A stretch of 64,000 nt of DNA from contig NZ_CP030053.1 in the NCBI RefSeq assembly GCF_004114955.1, positions 6,076,001-6,140,000 on the forward strand, read 5' to 3'. The position numbers and the translations under genes are program-made. Numbering within the stretch: the stretch's first letter is position 1; the number at the start of each line of letters is the position of its first letter. The notes under the pieces are model-generated. The model made no database searches and was not told the DNA's origin. It worked only from the letters and a program-made list of their open reading frames with translations. Shown here one piece after another: positions 8,507-17,278 of this stretch. The DNA is from Bradyrhizobium guangzhouense (GTDB taxonomy: Bacteria; Pseudomonadota; Alphaproteobacteria; Rhizobiales; Xanthobacteraceae).

Positions 8507-8606
8507 CGCCCGGCTTGACCGGGCGATCCAGTATTCCAGAGACGCCAGCGGATCACCGAGAAGCCGCAGCGTACCGGATTCCCCGCCTGCGCGGGCAATG
8601 ACAGCG
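8502..8606. repeat. Palindromic repeat, family 2, copy A
   Basis: Begins GTCATCGCCCGGCTTGACCG with a GGGCGATCCAGTA arm, and ends GGATTCCCCGCCTGCGCGGG followed by CAATGACAGCG. A second copy in the opposite orientation lies at 23633-23737. Unusually, this copy is inside an operon, between lemA and the TPM gene, and its edge overlaps the TPM start codon. Confidence 0.85.
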
Positions 8607-8644
8607 GTGGGTGGGGTGAAGCGCATTCGCAAAACGACGCGCGC

Positions 8645-9250
8645 TTACTTCGACGGCGCGGGCGCGTTGAAATCGACCTTCGGTGCGGTCGAGATTTCCT
8701 TCTCGTTTTCGACCGAGAAATTCGGCTTCTCCTTGTAGCCGAACATCATCGCGGTCAGGTTATTCGGAAACGAGCGGACCGTGACATTGTATTCCTGCAC
8801 CGACTTGATGTAGCGGTTGCGCGCGACCGTGATGCGGTTCTCGGTGCCCTCGAGCTGCGACATCAAATCCCTGAACAGCGCATCCGACTTGAGCTGCGGA
8901 TAATTCTCCGTCACCACGAGGAGGCGCGACAGCGCGCTGGAGAGCTCGCCTTGGGCCGCCTGGAATTTCTGCAAGGCGGCGGGATCGTTCAACACCTCGG
9001 GCGTCGCCTGGATGCTGCCGACCTTGGCGCGGGCATTGGTGACGCCAAGCAGCACGTCCTTCTCCTGCTGCGCAAAGCCCTTCACCGAGTTGACGAGGTT
9101 GGGCACGAGATCGGCGCGACGCTGATACTGGTTCACCACCTCGGACCAGTTGGCCTTGATCTGCTCATCCTGGCTCTGGATCGCGTTGTAGCCGCAATTG
9201 GTGAGGCTGAGCGAAGCCAGCGTTGCCAGCACGGTCAGGATCTTGCGCAT
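8645..9250 (-). CDS. lemA: LemA family protein
   Basis: A 201-residue LemA protein. After an N-terminal hydrophobic signal (MRKILTVLATLASLSLTNCG, perhaps a lipoprotein signal with Cys19 and an unusual Asn before it), the family core follows: IKANWSEVVNQYQRRADLVP, NLVNSVKGFAQQEKDVL, then the RLLVVTENYPQLKSD and ENRITVARNRYI helices. The start at 9250 has GGGAGA ahead of it; a longer frame to 9370 lacks such a signal. LemA proteins are membrane-tethered helical bundles of uncertain function that are commonly encoded with TPM proteins, as here. Confidence 0.92.
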   Translation of the reverse strand: MRKILTVLATLASLSLTNCGYNAIQSQDEQIKANWSEVVNQYQRRADLVPNLVNSVKGFAQQEKDVLLGVTNARAKVGSIQATPEVLNDPAALQKFQAAQGELSSALSRLLVVTENYPQLKSDALFRDLMSQLEGTENRITVARNRYIKSVQEYNVTVRSFPNNLTAMMFGYKEKPNFSVENEKEISTAPKVDFNAPAPSK

Positions 9251-9441
9251 CAAATTTCTCCCGGTGGAATCGGCCCGCAAGCTACCAGATCGAGCGCGTA
9301 CAACGCCAGATATCCCGCGCGGGCGGCGTGAAAAGCAGCCGGCTGACGCAAGCCCCTTGCCTATCAGCACACGACATAGTCAACTCCTGGCAAACAAGTC
9401 GTCTTGGCAAACAAGACGAAAGAACAGCACGGGAGCGCGCC

Positions 9442-10293
9442 ATGTCCTCGTTCGAGACCATCCTGGTGGAGCGGCCGGAGCCGGCGATCGCCAGGGTCGT
9501 GATGAACCGCCCCGAGGCGCGCAATGCACAGAACCTGCAAATGACCTACGATCTCAACGCCGCCTTCGACCAAGCGGTGCAGGACGATACGGTCAAGGTG
9601 ATTATCCTCGCCGGCAATGGGCCGCATTTCTCGTCCGGTCACGACCTTCGCCCCGGGACCAAGAATGCCGCAGGCACAGATTTTCCGCCGATAGGAAATT
9701 GGGGCGGCTTTGCGGAAGCGAACGCCCACGGCCGCTTTGCGCGCGAGCAGGAAATATATCTCCAGATCACGCGGCGCTGGCGCAATCTCGCCAAGCCGAC
9801 CATCGCGGAAGTGCACGGCAAATGCATCGCCGGCGGCCTGATGCTGGCCTGGGCTTGCGATCTCATCGTTGCCAGTGACGATGCGCAGTTTTGCGACCCC
9901 GTCGTGACGATGGGCGTCTGCGGCGTCGAATGGTTCGTGCATCCCTGGGAGCTCGGCCCGCGCAAGGCCAAGGAATTCCTGTTCACCGCCGACAGCTGGA
10001 GCGCGCAGGAGGCGTACCAACTCGGCATGGTCAACCAGGTCGTGCCCCCCGCGGAGCTGCCATCGCGCGTGCTGGAGCTGGCGCGCCGGATCGCGTCAAA
10101 GCCGTCCTTTGCACTGAAGCTGACCAAGGAGGCCGTGAACCGCTCCGTCGACGTGATGGGCCAGCCCGCCGCGATCGACCAGGCCTTCGCGCTACATCAG
10201 CTCTGTCACGCCCATAATCTTCAGGAGTTCGGCATGGTGGTCGATCCCTCAGGACTGCATCCCTCCGTGCGCAAGCCGGCGGCTGCGGAGTAA
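9442..10293 (+). CDS. Enoyl-CoA hydratase/isomerase family protein
   Basis: A 283-residue crotonase-fold protein. The oxyanion-hole segments are visible as HFSSGHDL and KCIAGGLMLAWACDLIVAS. The second segment normally carries the catalytic glutamate one turn later; here the local sequence is DAQFCDPVVTMGVCGVEW, which contains VEW but no standard GxxPE, so hydratase activity should not be assumed. The ATG at 9442 begins MSSFETILVERPEPAIARV. It is the first gene of a three-gene unit with two acyl-CoA dehydrogenases starting five bases after its stop. Confidence 0.88.
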   Translation: MSSFETILVERPEPAIARVVMNRPEARNAQNLQMTYDLNAAFDQAVQDDTVKVIILAGNGPHFSSGHDLRPGTKNAAGTDFPPIGNWGGFAEANAHGRFAREQEIYLQITRRWRNLAKPTIAEVHGKCIAGGLMLAWACDLIVASDDAQFCDPVVTMGVCGVEWFVHPWELGPRKAKEFLFTADSWSAQEAYQLGMVNQVVPPAELPSRVLELARRIASKPSFALKLTKEAVNRSVDVMGQPAAIDQAFALHQLCHAHNLQEFGMVVDPSGLHPSVRKPAAAE

Positions 10294-10298
10294 GCGCC

Positions 10299-11447
10299 AT
10301 GGATCTCAATCTCAGTGACGAACAACGGCTGCTGCGTGAAAGCGCGGAGCGCTTCGTGGCCGAGAGCTACGACGCCGACCACCGCCGCAAGATGGCGAAC
10401 GATCCGCTCGGCTTCAGCCCTCATGTGTGGAAACAGTTCGCAGAGCTCGGCTGGCTGGCGCTGCCGATCCCGGAGGAGTTTGGCGGGCTCGGCGGCGGGC
10501 CGGTCGAGATCGGCATCTTGATGGAAGCGTTTGGTCGTGGGCTGGTGTCCGAACCCTATGTTGCGACGATTGTGCTGGGCGCCGCGCTGATCGAGCGATG
10601 CGGCAGCACGGTGCAGAAGCAGGCGAGCCTGCCCAAGATCGCGGACGGCTCAATGAAGCTTGCGTTTGCGCATACCGAGCGCGCCGCGCGGTTCGATCTC
10701 GCCAAGGTCGCGACATCAGCGACCAAGACGGCGCAAGGCTGGCGCCTATCGGGCAGCAAGATCGCCGTGCTCGACGGCCATGCCGCCGACGAGATCATCG
10801 TCTCCGCGCATCTGCACGATCATCACGGACCCTCGGGGCGCATCGGCCTCTTTCTGGTGCCGGCGACGGCGCAGGGACTTGCGATCTCCGATTACCCTCG
10901 CCTCGGCGGCGGGCGCGCCTGCAACATCGAGCTGTCCGATCTGCATTTGCCGGAGGATACGCTGCTCGGCGACGGCAGGGACGCACTGCCCGCAATCGAA
11001 TGGGCGGTCGACCGCGCGATGGCTGCGCTCGGCGCGGAGGCCGTCGGCATCATGCAGACTCTGCTCGACACCACGCTCGAGTACACCAAGATCCGGAAGC
11101 AGTTCGGCCGGCCGCTGTCCGCCAAGCAGGTGATCCGCCATCGCCTCGCCGACATGGCAATCCAGGTCGACGAGGCCCGTTCGATGGCGCTGCGCGCCGC
11201 ATTGAAAGCGGATGGCACGCCGGTGGAGCGTGCCCGCGCTGCATCGGCTGCGAAGGCGAAGATCGGCAAATGCGCTCGCTTCGTCGGCGAGCAATCGATC
11301 CAGCTTCACGGCGGCATGGGCGTCACCGAGGAGCTCGAGGTCGGCGCCTATTTCAAGCGCCTTGTCGCCTTCGACACGCTGTTCGGCGGCAGCGCGCACC
11401 ACTATGCCCGCCACGCCCAGCTTGGCCGCGCCACTGCTTCAGCCTGA
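10299..11447 (+). CDS. Acyl-CoA dehydrogenase, PimD-like small subunit
   Basis: A 382-residue flavoprotein of the acyl-CoA dehydrogenase family. It starts MDLNLSDEQRLLRESAERF, the N-terminal helical domain, and has the C-terminal RKQFGRPLSAKQVIRHRLAD and QLHGGMGVTEE motifs that bind FAD at the dimer interface. Sequence and length resemble the small subunit of pimeloyl-CoA dehydrogenase (PimD) as I remember it from Rhodopseudomonas. It lies between the crotonase gene and a second dehydrogenase with a 12-base gap, and the two dehydrogenases probably form a hetero-oligomer. The substrate, likely a dicarboxyl or branched acyl-CoA, is an inference. Confidence 0.88.
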   Translation: MDLNLSDEQRLLRESAERFVAESYDADHRRKMANDPLGFSPHVWKQFAELGWLALPIPEEFGGLGGGPVEIGILMEAFGRGLVSEPYVATIVLGAALIERCGSTVQKQASLPKIADGSMKLAFAHTERAARFDLAKVATSATKTAQGWRLSGSKIAVLDGHAADEIIVSAHLHDHHGPSGRIGLFLVPATAQGLAISDYPRLGGGRACNIELSDLHLPEDTLLGDGRDALPAIEWAVDRAMAALGAEAVGIMQTLLDTTLEYTKIRKQFGRPLSAKQVIRHRLADMAIQVDEARSMALRAALKADGTPVERARAASAAKAKIGKCARFVGEQSIQLHGGMGVTEELEVGAYFKRLVAFDTLFGGSAHHYARHAQLGRATASA

Positions 11448-11459
11448 GAGGAGCGCATC

Positions 11460-12656
11460 ATGGACCTGTCGTTCAATGCCGAGGAGCGCGCCTTCCAGGG
11501 CGAGGTGCGCAGCTTCATCGCCAAGAATCTCACCGAGGAGATGAAGCGTGCCACCGCGCTGACGCCATCGGTGTTCTCCGATCCCCCGATCGGGATGGCC
11601 TGGCAGCGCGCGCTGCACAGCCGCGGCTGGGGCGCGCCGGGCTGGCCGGTCGAACATGGCGGCCCCGACTGGACGCCGGCGCAGCGCTGGATCTTCGAGA
11701 GCGAATGCGCGCGGGCCGGCGTGCCCAACGTCAACGTGATGGGCGTGAAGATGGTCGGTCCCGTCATCATCGGCTTCGGCTCGCCCGAGCAGAAGAATTT
11801 TTTCCTACCGCGGATTCTCTCCGGTGAGGACTATTGGTGCCAGGGCTATTCCGAGCCGGGCTCGGGCTCGGATCTCTCCTCGCTGAAGACGCGCGCAGTG
11901 CGCGACGGCGACGACTACATCATCAACGGCACCAAGATCTGGACCACGCATGCGCATCACGCCAACCGCATGTTCGCGCTGGTGCGCACCAGCGACGGGC
12001 CGCGGCAGCAGGACGGCATCAGTTTCATTCTGATCGACATGAAGACGCCTGGAATCACGACGCGGCCCATTCTGACCATCGGCGGCGACCACGAGGTCAA
12101 CCAGGTGTTCTTCGACGATGTGCGCGTGCCCGTCGCCAACCGCGTCGGCGATGAGGGCAAGGGCTGGACCTACGGCAAATATCTGCTCGAGTTCGAGCGC
12201 GGCTCCGGCATTGCGTCAGCCAAGCTGCGTGAAGGGCTCCGGGCCATCACCGAGCTTGCGGAGTCCGATCTCACGGGACGCGCCATCGATAGCCCCGATA
12301 TCGCGACGCGGATCTCGGAGGTCGAGATCGACATCGACGCGCTGGAGATGACGGAATTGCGCGTGCTCTCGGCGCTTCAGACCGGGCAGAATCCCGGCGC
12401 GGTGTCCTCGATCCTGAAGCTGCGCAACAGCGAGATCCGGCAGGCCGTGACGCGGTTAGGGGCCGATGTGATCGGCCACGACGCGCTTGCCGTCGAGCCG
12501 ATGCGCCCGCTCTACAAGCTCAACCACGAGTCCGCGCTGCCCGAGGACATGCTGACGGTGGTGCCGGAATATCTCAACGGCCGCGCCTACACGATCTTCG
12601 GCGGCACCTCGGAGATCCAGCGCGATATCATCGCGAAGATGATGCTGGGGATTTGA
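11460..12656 (+). CDS. Acyl-CoA dehydrogenase, PimC-like large subunit
   Basis: A 398-residue acyl-CoA dehydrogenase. It carries the FAD-contacting block YWCQGYSEPGSGSDLSSLKT, the INGTKIWTTHAHHANRMF strand, and the end IFGGTSEIQRDIIAKMML. These are the hallmarks of the family. Its N-terminus (MDLSFNAEERAFQGEVRSF) and PGWPVEHGG segment are of the PimC type. GAGGAG precedes the ATG. As last gene of the crotonase-dehydrogenase-dehydrogenase unit it should oxidise an acyl-CoA in a beta-oxidation-like pathway. A palindromic repeat follows the stop. Confidence 0.88.
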   Translation: MDLSFNAEERAFQGEVRSFIAKNLTEEMKRATALTPSVFSDPPIGMAWQRALHSRGWGAPGWPVEHGGPDWTPAQRWIFESECARAGVPNVNVMGVKMVGPVIIGFGSPEQKNFFLPRILSGEDYWCQGYSEPGSGSDLSSLKTRAVRDGDDYIINGTKIWTTHAHHANRMFALVRTSDGPRQQDGISFILIDMKTPGITTRPILTIGGDHEVNQVFFDDVRVPVANRVGDEGKGWTYGKYLLEFERGSGIASAKLREGLRAITELAESDLTGRAIDSPDIATRISEVEIDIDALEMTELRVLSALQTGQNPGAVSSILKLRNSEIRQAVTRLGADVIGHDALAVEPMRPLYKLNHESALPEDMLTVVPEYLNGRAYTIFGGTSEIQRDIIAKMMLGI

Positions 12657-12675
12657 GCGCTTCGGCTCGCTCCTT

Positions 12676-12755
12676 CGTCATTGCGAGCGCAGCGAAGCAA
12701 TCCAGACTTTTTCCGCGGAGGGACGCTGGATTGCTTCGCTGCGCTCGCAATGACG
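12676..12755. repeat. Palindromic repeat, family 1, copy C
   Basis: Begins CGTCATTGCGAGCGCAGCGA and ends GCTCGCAATGACG; the arms carry AAGCAATCCAG and CTGGATTGCTTCGC around TTTTTCCGCGG. It lies between convergent genes. Confidence 0.88.
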
Positions 12756-12810
12756 GCGTCGAAACAGCGCGGCCCTGATTTCGCACCGCAATCAGGGCTA
12801 CGCTGAAGTC

Positions 12811-15135
12811 CTATCCCGCCGCCTTCGCGTCCCTGATCGCCTTCCAGATCTTCTGCGGCGTCAGCGGCGTGTTGAGCTGGGTGATGCCCAGCTCGGCGAG
12901 CGCGTCCATCACGCCGTTGGTGACGCAAGGCGGACCGCCGATGGCGCCGGATTCGCCGCAGCCCTTGGCGCCGAGCGGATTGGTGCGGCAGGGAGCGGAA
13001 TCGTCCAGCGTCACCACGATCGGCGGCACGTCGTCGGCGCGCGGAATGCAATAGTCCTGGTAGCTCGCGGTGAGCAGCTGGCCGTCGGCATCGTACGACA
13101 CGCCTTCATACAGCGCCTGGCCGATGCCCTGCGCGACGCCGCCATGGATCTGCCCCGTCACCAGCATCGGGTTCACGGCGACGCCGACATCGTCGACGGT
13201 GGTGTAGCGCACGACCTTGGAGACGCCGGTCTCGGGGTCGATCTCGACCTCGCAGATATGGGTCCCGTTCGGCCAGCTGGGACCATCGACCTCACCTTCG
13301 GAATCGACGCTGAGCTTTGCGCCGCTTTCCTTTTCGGCGAGATCGAACAGGCTGATGCGACGATCGGTGCCGACCACGGTGAGCATGCCGCCCTGATATT
13401 CGATGTCCTCGACCGAGGTCTCCAGCACGTTAGCCGCTTTCTCGCGCGCCTTCTGGATCAGATCGGTGGAGGAGACCGCGACGGCCGTGCCGCCGACGAA
13501 CAGGGAGCGCGAGCCGACGCTGCCAAAGCCCATGGCGAGATCGGTATCGCCTTGCACGACGTCGATCTTGTCCATGGCGATCCCGAGCGTGTCGGAGATC
13601 ATCTGCGCGTAGGTGGTCTGCAGCCCCTGCCCCATCGCCTGAGTGCCGGAATGCAGCACGACACGGCCTTGCGAGGTCGCCTGCAGCGTGACCTTTTCAG
13701 TATGCGCGCGGCCGCCGGTCCATTCGATGTAGGACGTGAGCCCGCGGCCGTAGAGCAGGCCCTTCTTCTTCGCGGCCTTCTTGCGCGCGGCAAAGCCGTC
13801 CCAGTCCGCAAGCTTCACGGCGCGATCGAGCATGTGCGCGAAGGCGCCGGAATCGTAAACCTGACCGGCAGCGTTGGTGTAGGGCAGCTGCGCCGGCTTG
13901 ATGTAGTTCGCTTTCCGGATCGCACGCGGATCCATGCCGATTTTTCGCGCGGCAGCGTCGAACAGGCGCTCGACGATGAAGACAGCCTCGGGACGGCCCG
14001 CGCCGCGATAAGCGCCGACCGGCGCGGTGTGGGTCATCACCGACTTGACCTCGAAATGCACCAGCGGCAGGTCATAGACTCCGGTCTGCACGAACGGCCC
14101 GAGCACGAGCGGAATGATGTTGGCAGCGCCCGAGGAATAGGCGCCGGTGCAGCCGATCGAGGTGACGCGATAGGCCAGCACCTTGCCTTTTTCATCCAGC
14201 GCGAAGGACGCGGTCGAGGTGAGATCACGGCCGTGGGTGCCGCCAACGAATTCGTCGGTGCGGTCGCCGCGCCAGCGGATCTTCTTGTTCAGCTTGGTCG
14301 CGACATAGGCGACGATGCCGTCCTCCGGATAGAGATTGGTCTTCTGGCCGAACCCGCCGCCGATATCGCCGACCAGCACGCGCACGCTGTCCTTCGGACG
14401 CTTCAGCACGGCTTCGGCAAGCACGTCGCGGGTCGAGGCCGGGGTCTGCGATTGCACATGAAGCAGGAGACGGCCGGTCTTCTTGTCAATCTCGGCAATG
14501 GTCGAGCGTGGCTCCATCGCGGAGGGTACCAGGCGCTGGCTGACGAGATCGAGCTCGACCGTGTGGGCGGCCTTGGCAAAAGCCTCGTCGACCTTGGCAG
14601 CATCGCCATAGCTCATCGCGCCGACGATGTTGTCGGGCGCCTCAGGCCACACCACCGGCGCGCCGGGTTTCACGGCCTCGACCGGATCGACCACAGCGGG
14701 CTGCACGTCGTATTCGACCACGATCGCCTCGGCCGCGCTCTGAGCTTCCGCACGCGACGAAGCCACCACTGCGGCCACGGCCTCGCCGGTGTAACGCACG
14801 ACCTCATGCGCGAGCAGCCGCCGCGGCGGCACCGTCATCGGCTTGCCATCGGGGCGCTTGAAGATGCTCAACGTCGGAATGGTGCCGACGTCGTCCTTGA
14901 TCAAATCGGCACCGGTGTAGATCGCAGTGACGCCGGGCATCGATGCGGCAGCGCTGGTGTCGATCGAGACGATGTTCGCATGCGCATGCGGCGAGCGCAG
15001 CACGTGCAACCACAGCGCGCCATCTTCCGGCTTGTCGTCGATGAATTGCCCCTTCCCGGTGAGCAGCCGCTGGTCTTCCAAACGCTTGACGGGCTGTCCC
15101 GCTCCGAAACGCAAATTGCCGGGAAGAATGTTCAT
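12811..15135 (-). CDS. Xanthine dehydrogenase family molybdopterin-binding subunit (CoxL form II type)
   Basis: A 774-residue molybdenum hydroxylase large subunit. It has the conserved start RFGAGQPVKRLEDQRLLTGK, the GGGFGQKTN pterin loop, the active-site block VGAYRGAGRPEA, which is the form II (AYRGAGR) rather than the CO-oxidising form I signature, the QAMGQG loop, and the catalytic glutamate in GAKGCGESGAIGG. Residues are complete for a functional enzyme. No FeS (small) or FAD (medium) subunit gene is adjacent, so partners must be encoded elsewhere. A DHDPS-like gene lies upstream on the same strand after a 114-base gap. The substrate is not known and CO is unlikely. Confidence 0.92.
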   Translation of the reverse strand: MNILPGNLRFGAGQPVKRLEDQRLLTGKGQFIDDKPEDGALWLHVLRSPHAHANIVSIDTSAAASMPGVTAIYTGADLIKDDVGTIPTLSIFKRPDGKPMTVPPRRLLAHEVVRYTGEAVAAVVASSRAEAQSAAEAIVVEYDVQPAVVDPVEAVKPGAPVVWPEAPDNIVGAMSYGDAAKVDEAFAKAAHTVELDLVSQRLVPSAMEPRSTIAEIDKKTGRLLLHVQSQTPASTRDVLAEAVLKRPKDSVRVLVGDIGGGFGQKTNLYPEDGIVAYVATKLNKKIRWRGDRTDEFVGGTHGRDLTSTASFALDEKGKVLAYRVTSIGCTGAYSSGAANIIPLVLGPFVQTGVYDLPLVHFEVKSVMTHTAPVGAYRGAGRPEAVFIVERLFDAAARKIGMDPRAIRKANYIKPAQLPYTNAAGQVYDSGAFAHMLDRAVKLADWDGFAARKKAAKKKGLLYGRGLTSYIEWTGGRAHTEKVTLQATSQGRVVLHSGTQAMGQGLQTTYAQMISDTLGIAMDKIDVVQGDTDLAMGFGSVGSRSLFVGGTAVAVSSTDLIQKAREKAANVLETSVEDIEYQGGMLTVVGTDRRISLFDLAEKESGAKLSVDSEGEVDGPSWPNGTHICEVEIDPETGVSKVVRYTTVDDVGVAVNPMLVTGQIHGGVAQGIGQALYEGVSYDADGQLLTASYQDYCIPRADDVPPIVVTLDDSAPCRTNPLGAKGCGESGAIGGPPCVTNGVMDALAELGITQLNTPLTPQKIWKAIRDAKAAG

Positions 15136-15249
15136 TCCGTGGGGTCCTCAGGGTCTCTTGAAATGCGGGCAGCCTTTTAGCGGATCGAGCCATGCGAGAC
15201 CAGCCGCGGTTTTAGGCGGCGGGACCACGGATTCGTCATGTCAGGAGGG

Positions 15250-16125
15250 CTAAGCGAGCTCCTTGAGCGCCGCTTCCACGATTTTGCGTGCCTCGGCCGT
15301 CAGCGCGGCCTGCGGCAGGACGGGATCGCCGACATCGTAACCCTGGATCGCAAGGCCAGCCTTGATACAGGCAGCGAGATTGAAACGGGCGAACGCCTCG
15401 TTGATGCGCCACACCTTGCGCTGGAGCGCCATGGCCTCGTCCCAGCGGCCGGCCTGGCAGAGATCGTAGAGCTTGACGCTCTGGCGGGGGATGATGCAGG
15501 CCGGCCCCGCCATCCAGCCGAGACCGCCGATTAGCATCACCGCAACAGGGATATGGGCGGAGGCCGAGAACACCCGCAAGGCATCGCCGCAGCGGTTCAT
15601 GATCGAGAGCAGCCGCCCGGTGTTGGTCGAGGCGTCCTTGATGTAGCCGATGCGCGGATGCTCGGCGAGCCGCGCGATGACATCGAGGGTCAGGTCGGAG
15701 CGCTGGAATTGCGGATTGGTGTAGATGACCACGGGAATGTCCACGGCATCCGCGATGCTGCGGAAATAGGATTCGACCTGGGCATCATTGAGCGGGAAGT
15801 ACGCCTCGAGGATCGCCAGGATGCCGTCGGCGCCGAGCTTCTCATAGGCCTTCGCCTGCGCCACGGCATCGGCCGTCGAGGTGGAGGCGACGCCGGCCAC
15901 GACAGGCACGCGGCCCCTTGCCGCCTCAATCGTGGTCTGCACGATCGCCATGCGCTGCGCGGCATTGAGATAGGCGAACTCGCCGGTCGAGCCGAGCGGC
16001 GTCAGCCCATGCACGCCGGCGCCGATCAAATCGTCGCAGAGCCTCGCGAGCACATCGGCCCTCACCGTGCCGTCAGCGCTGATTGGCGAGACGAGATAGG
16101 GGAAGACGCCGCGAAAATCAGTCAT
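15250..16125 (-). CDS. Dihydrodipicolinate synthase family aldolase
   Basis: A 291-residue TIM-barrel lyase or aldolase of the DapA/NanA superfamily. Catalytic features are present: GSTGEFAYL in the pyruvate-carboxyl binding loop, the Tyr in PVVIYTNP and the Schiff-base Lys in RIGYIKDAS. The length is standard. It is not expected to be the lysine-pathway DapA, because the surroundings are catabolic and such paralogues are common in rhizobia; it more likely cleaves a 2-keto-3-deoxy or 4-hydroxy-2-keto acid. Start ATG at 16125. It may be co-transcribed with the molybdopterin subunit downstream. Confidence 0.88.
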   Translation of the reverse strand: MTDFRGVFPYLVSPISADGTVRADVLARLCDDLIGAGVHGLTPLGSTGEFAYLNAAQRMAIVQTTIEAARGRVPVVAGVASTSTADAVAQAKAYEKLGADGILAILEAYFPLNDAQVESYFRSIADAVDIPVVIYTNPQFQRSDLTLDVIARLAEHPRIGYIKDASTNTGRLLSIMNRCGDALRVFSASAHIPVAVMLIGGLGWMAGPACIIPRQSVKLYDLCQAGRWDEAMALQRKVWRINEAFARFNLAACIKAGLAIQGYDVGDPVLPQAALTAEARKIVEAALKELA

Positions 16126-16237
16126 GTCGGGAATAAATCCGGGGGAAGCTCAGTCCAATCTGGCAGGCGCGTGGTCCATCGCGTGCTAGCATGGGGTCTT
16201 ATTGCCAGCAAGCGATCGACGTTCGAAGAGCATATTT

Positions 16238-17071
16238 GTGGTTTTGGGATCTGACCTGCAGCGTTGGCGGGCTTCGCTGTGTTGCGTCGGCGTCCTCGTC
16301 GTCGCGCTGGGCCCGCGCATGGCCGAGGCCGGTGAATGCCCCTCGCCGCAATCCGAGATCGCGACCGACCGTCCTGATGTGACCAATTCCAGCCTGGTCG
16401 TACCTGGCGGCAGCATCCAGATCGAGAACGGGCTCAACACGTCCGGCCAGGGTACGTCCAAGGGATTTGACGGGAGCAACAGTCGCCTCCGCTTTGGTGT
16501 CGCGCCCTGCCTCGAAGTGCTGGTCGATGTTCCGAGCTATGTCGGGCGGCTGATCGGCTCGGTCGACACCGGCTTTACCAATGTCGTCCCCGCCGTGAAA
16601 TGGCAGGTCAGGGGACTGCCTGAGCCCGCGAACCTCTCGGTGGTCGCAGGCGCCGACCTGCCGACCGGCACTCCCGCGATCACGGGTGCGGGCCTTCAGC
16701 CCTATTTGCAAGTCCCCTGGTCCTACGAGCTCGGCAGCGGCTGGGGCATCAGCGGCATGTTCACCAGCTTCTTCCGACCATCGGATCTGACCAACCGCCA
16801 GACCAGTGAGGCGACCTTCGTGGTCGAGCGGAAGGTCGGCGAGAAGCTGGCGCTGTTCGCCGAATATGTCGGCGATTATCCGTCGCGCGGCGCGAGCACG
16901 GCGCTGCTCAATGTCGGCGGCGGCTATCTCCTGAACCGCACCGAGCAAATCGATTTTCACCTCGCCTTCGGTCTCAATCGGAATTCGCCGGACTACATCG
17001 TCGGCGTCGGCTATTCCTACCGCTGGGACAACGTCCTCGGCACGGCGGCGCGACCGCGGCTTTGGCATTGA
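16238..17071 (+). CDS. Exported outer-membrane-type protein (phenol MetA-pathway-like / transporter family)
   Basis: About 277 residues from the GTG at 16238, which follows a GAAGAG; an upstream TTG at 16202 would add 12 residues. A signal peptide is evident (hydrophobic ASLCCVGVLVVAL ending near AEA-GECPSP). The mature part opens with SEIATDRPDVTNSSLVVPGG, a pattern of exported barrel-like proteins annotated as transporter or MetA-pathway of phenol degradation. Alternating hydrophobic strands rich in aromatics and a final YRWDNVLG segment support a small outer-membrane barrel. The substrate is unknown. Confidence 0.7.
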   Translation: MVLGSDLQRWRASLCCVGVLVVALGPRMAEAGECPSPQSEIATDRPDVTNSSLVVPGGSIQIENGLNTSGQGTSKGFDGSNSRLRFGVAPCLEVLVDVPSYVGRLIGSVDTGFTNVVPAVKWQVRGLPEPANLSVVAGADLPTGTPAITGAGLQPYLQVPWSYELGSGWGISGMFTSFFRPSDLTNRQTSEATFVVERKVGEKLALFAEYVGDYPSRGASTALLNVGGGYLLNRTEQIDFHLAFGLNRNSPDYIVGVGYSYRWDNVLGTAARPRLWH

Positions 17072-17278
17072 CCAGTTTCCAGGGACGCTCCGCACCCGAC
17101 TATCAGGCTGCCGTGGCTGACGCGGAGTCCGTCCGGCGCGGTTCGGGATTGCCACACGTTCCCGTGAGCGATCCTAATAACAAGTCCGTCGGCTGCGACG
17201 AGGTTAAGGACTGGCCACCCGGCCAGTTTCGCAGACGGCCGGGACATCCCAGATTGAGGGCAGCTTAAGGAGCCTTCC

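Noticed and set aside
12811..15135. Molybdopterin subunit as aerobic CO dehydrogenase (coxL)
   Set aside because: The active-site block is AYRGAGR, the form II signature, not the form I AYRCSFR of CO-oxidising enzymes.
13144..15180. Long open frame (678 codons) opposite the molybdopterin subunit gene
   Set aside because: It is an antisense shadow in high-GC DNA. The protein is low-complexity, rich in Arg, Gly and His with no motifs, whereas the minus-strand frame has full family signatures.
15250..16125. DHDPS-family gene as the lysine biosynthesis gene dapA
   Set aside because: The family signature is shared by many aldolases, the neighbours are catabolic, and nothing links it to lysine synthesis.
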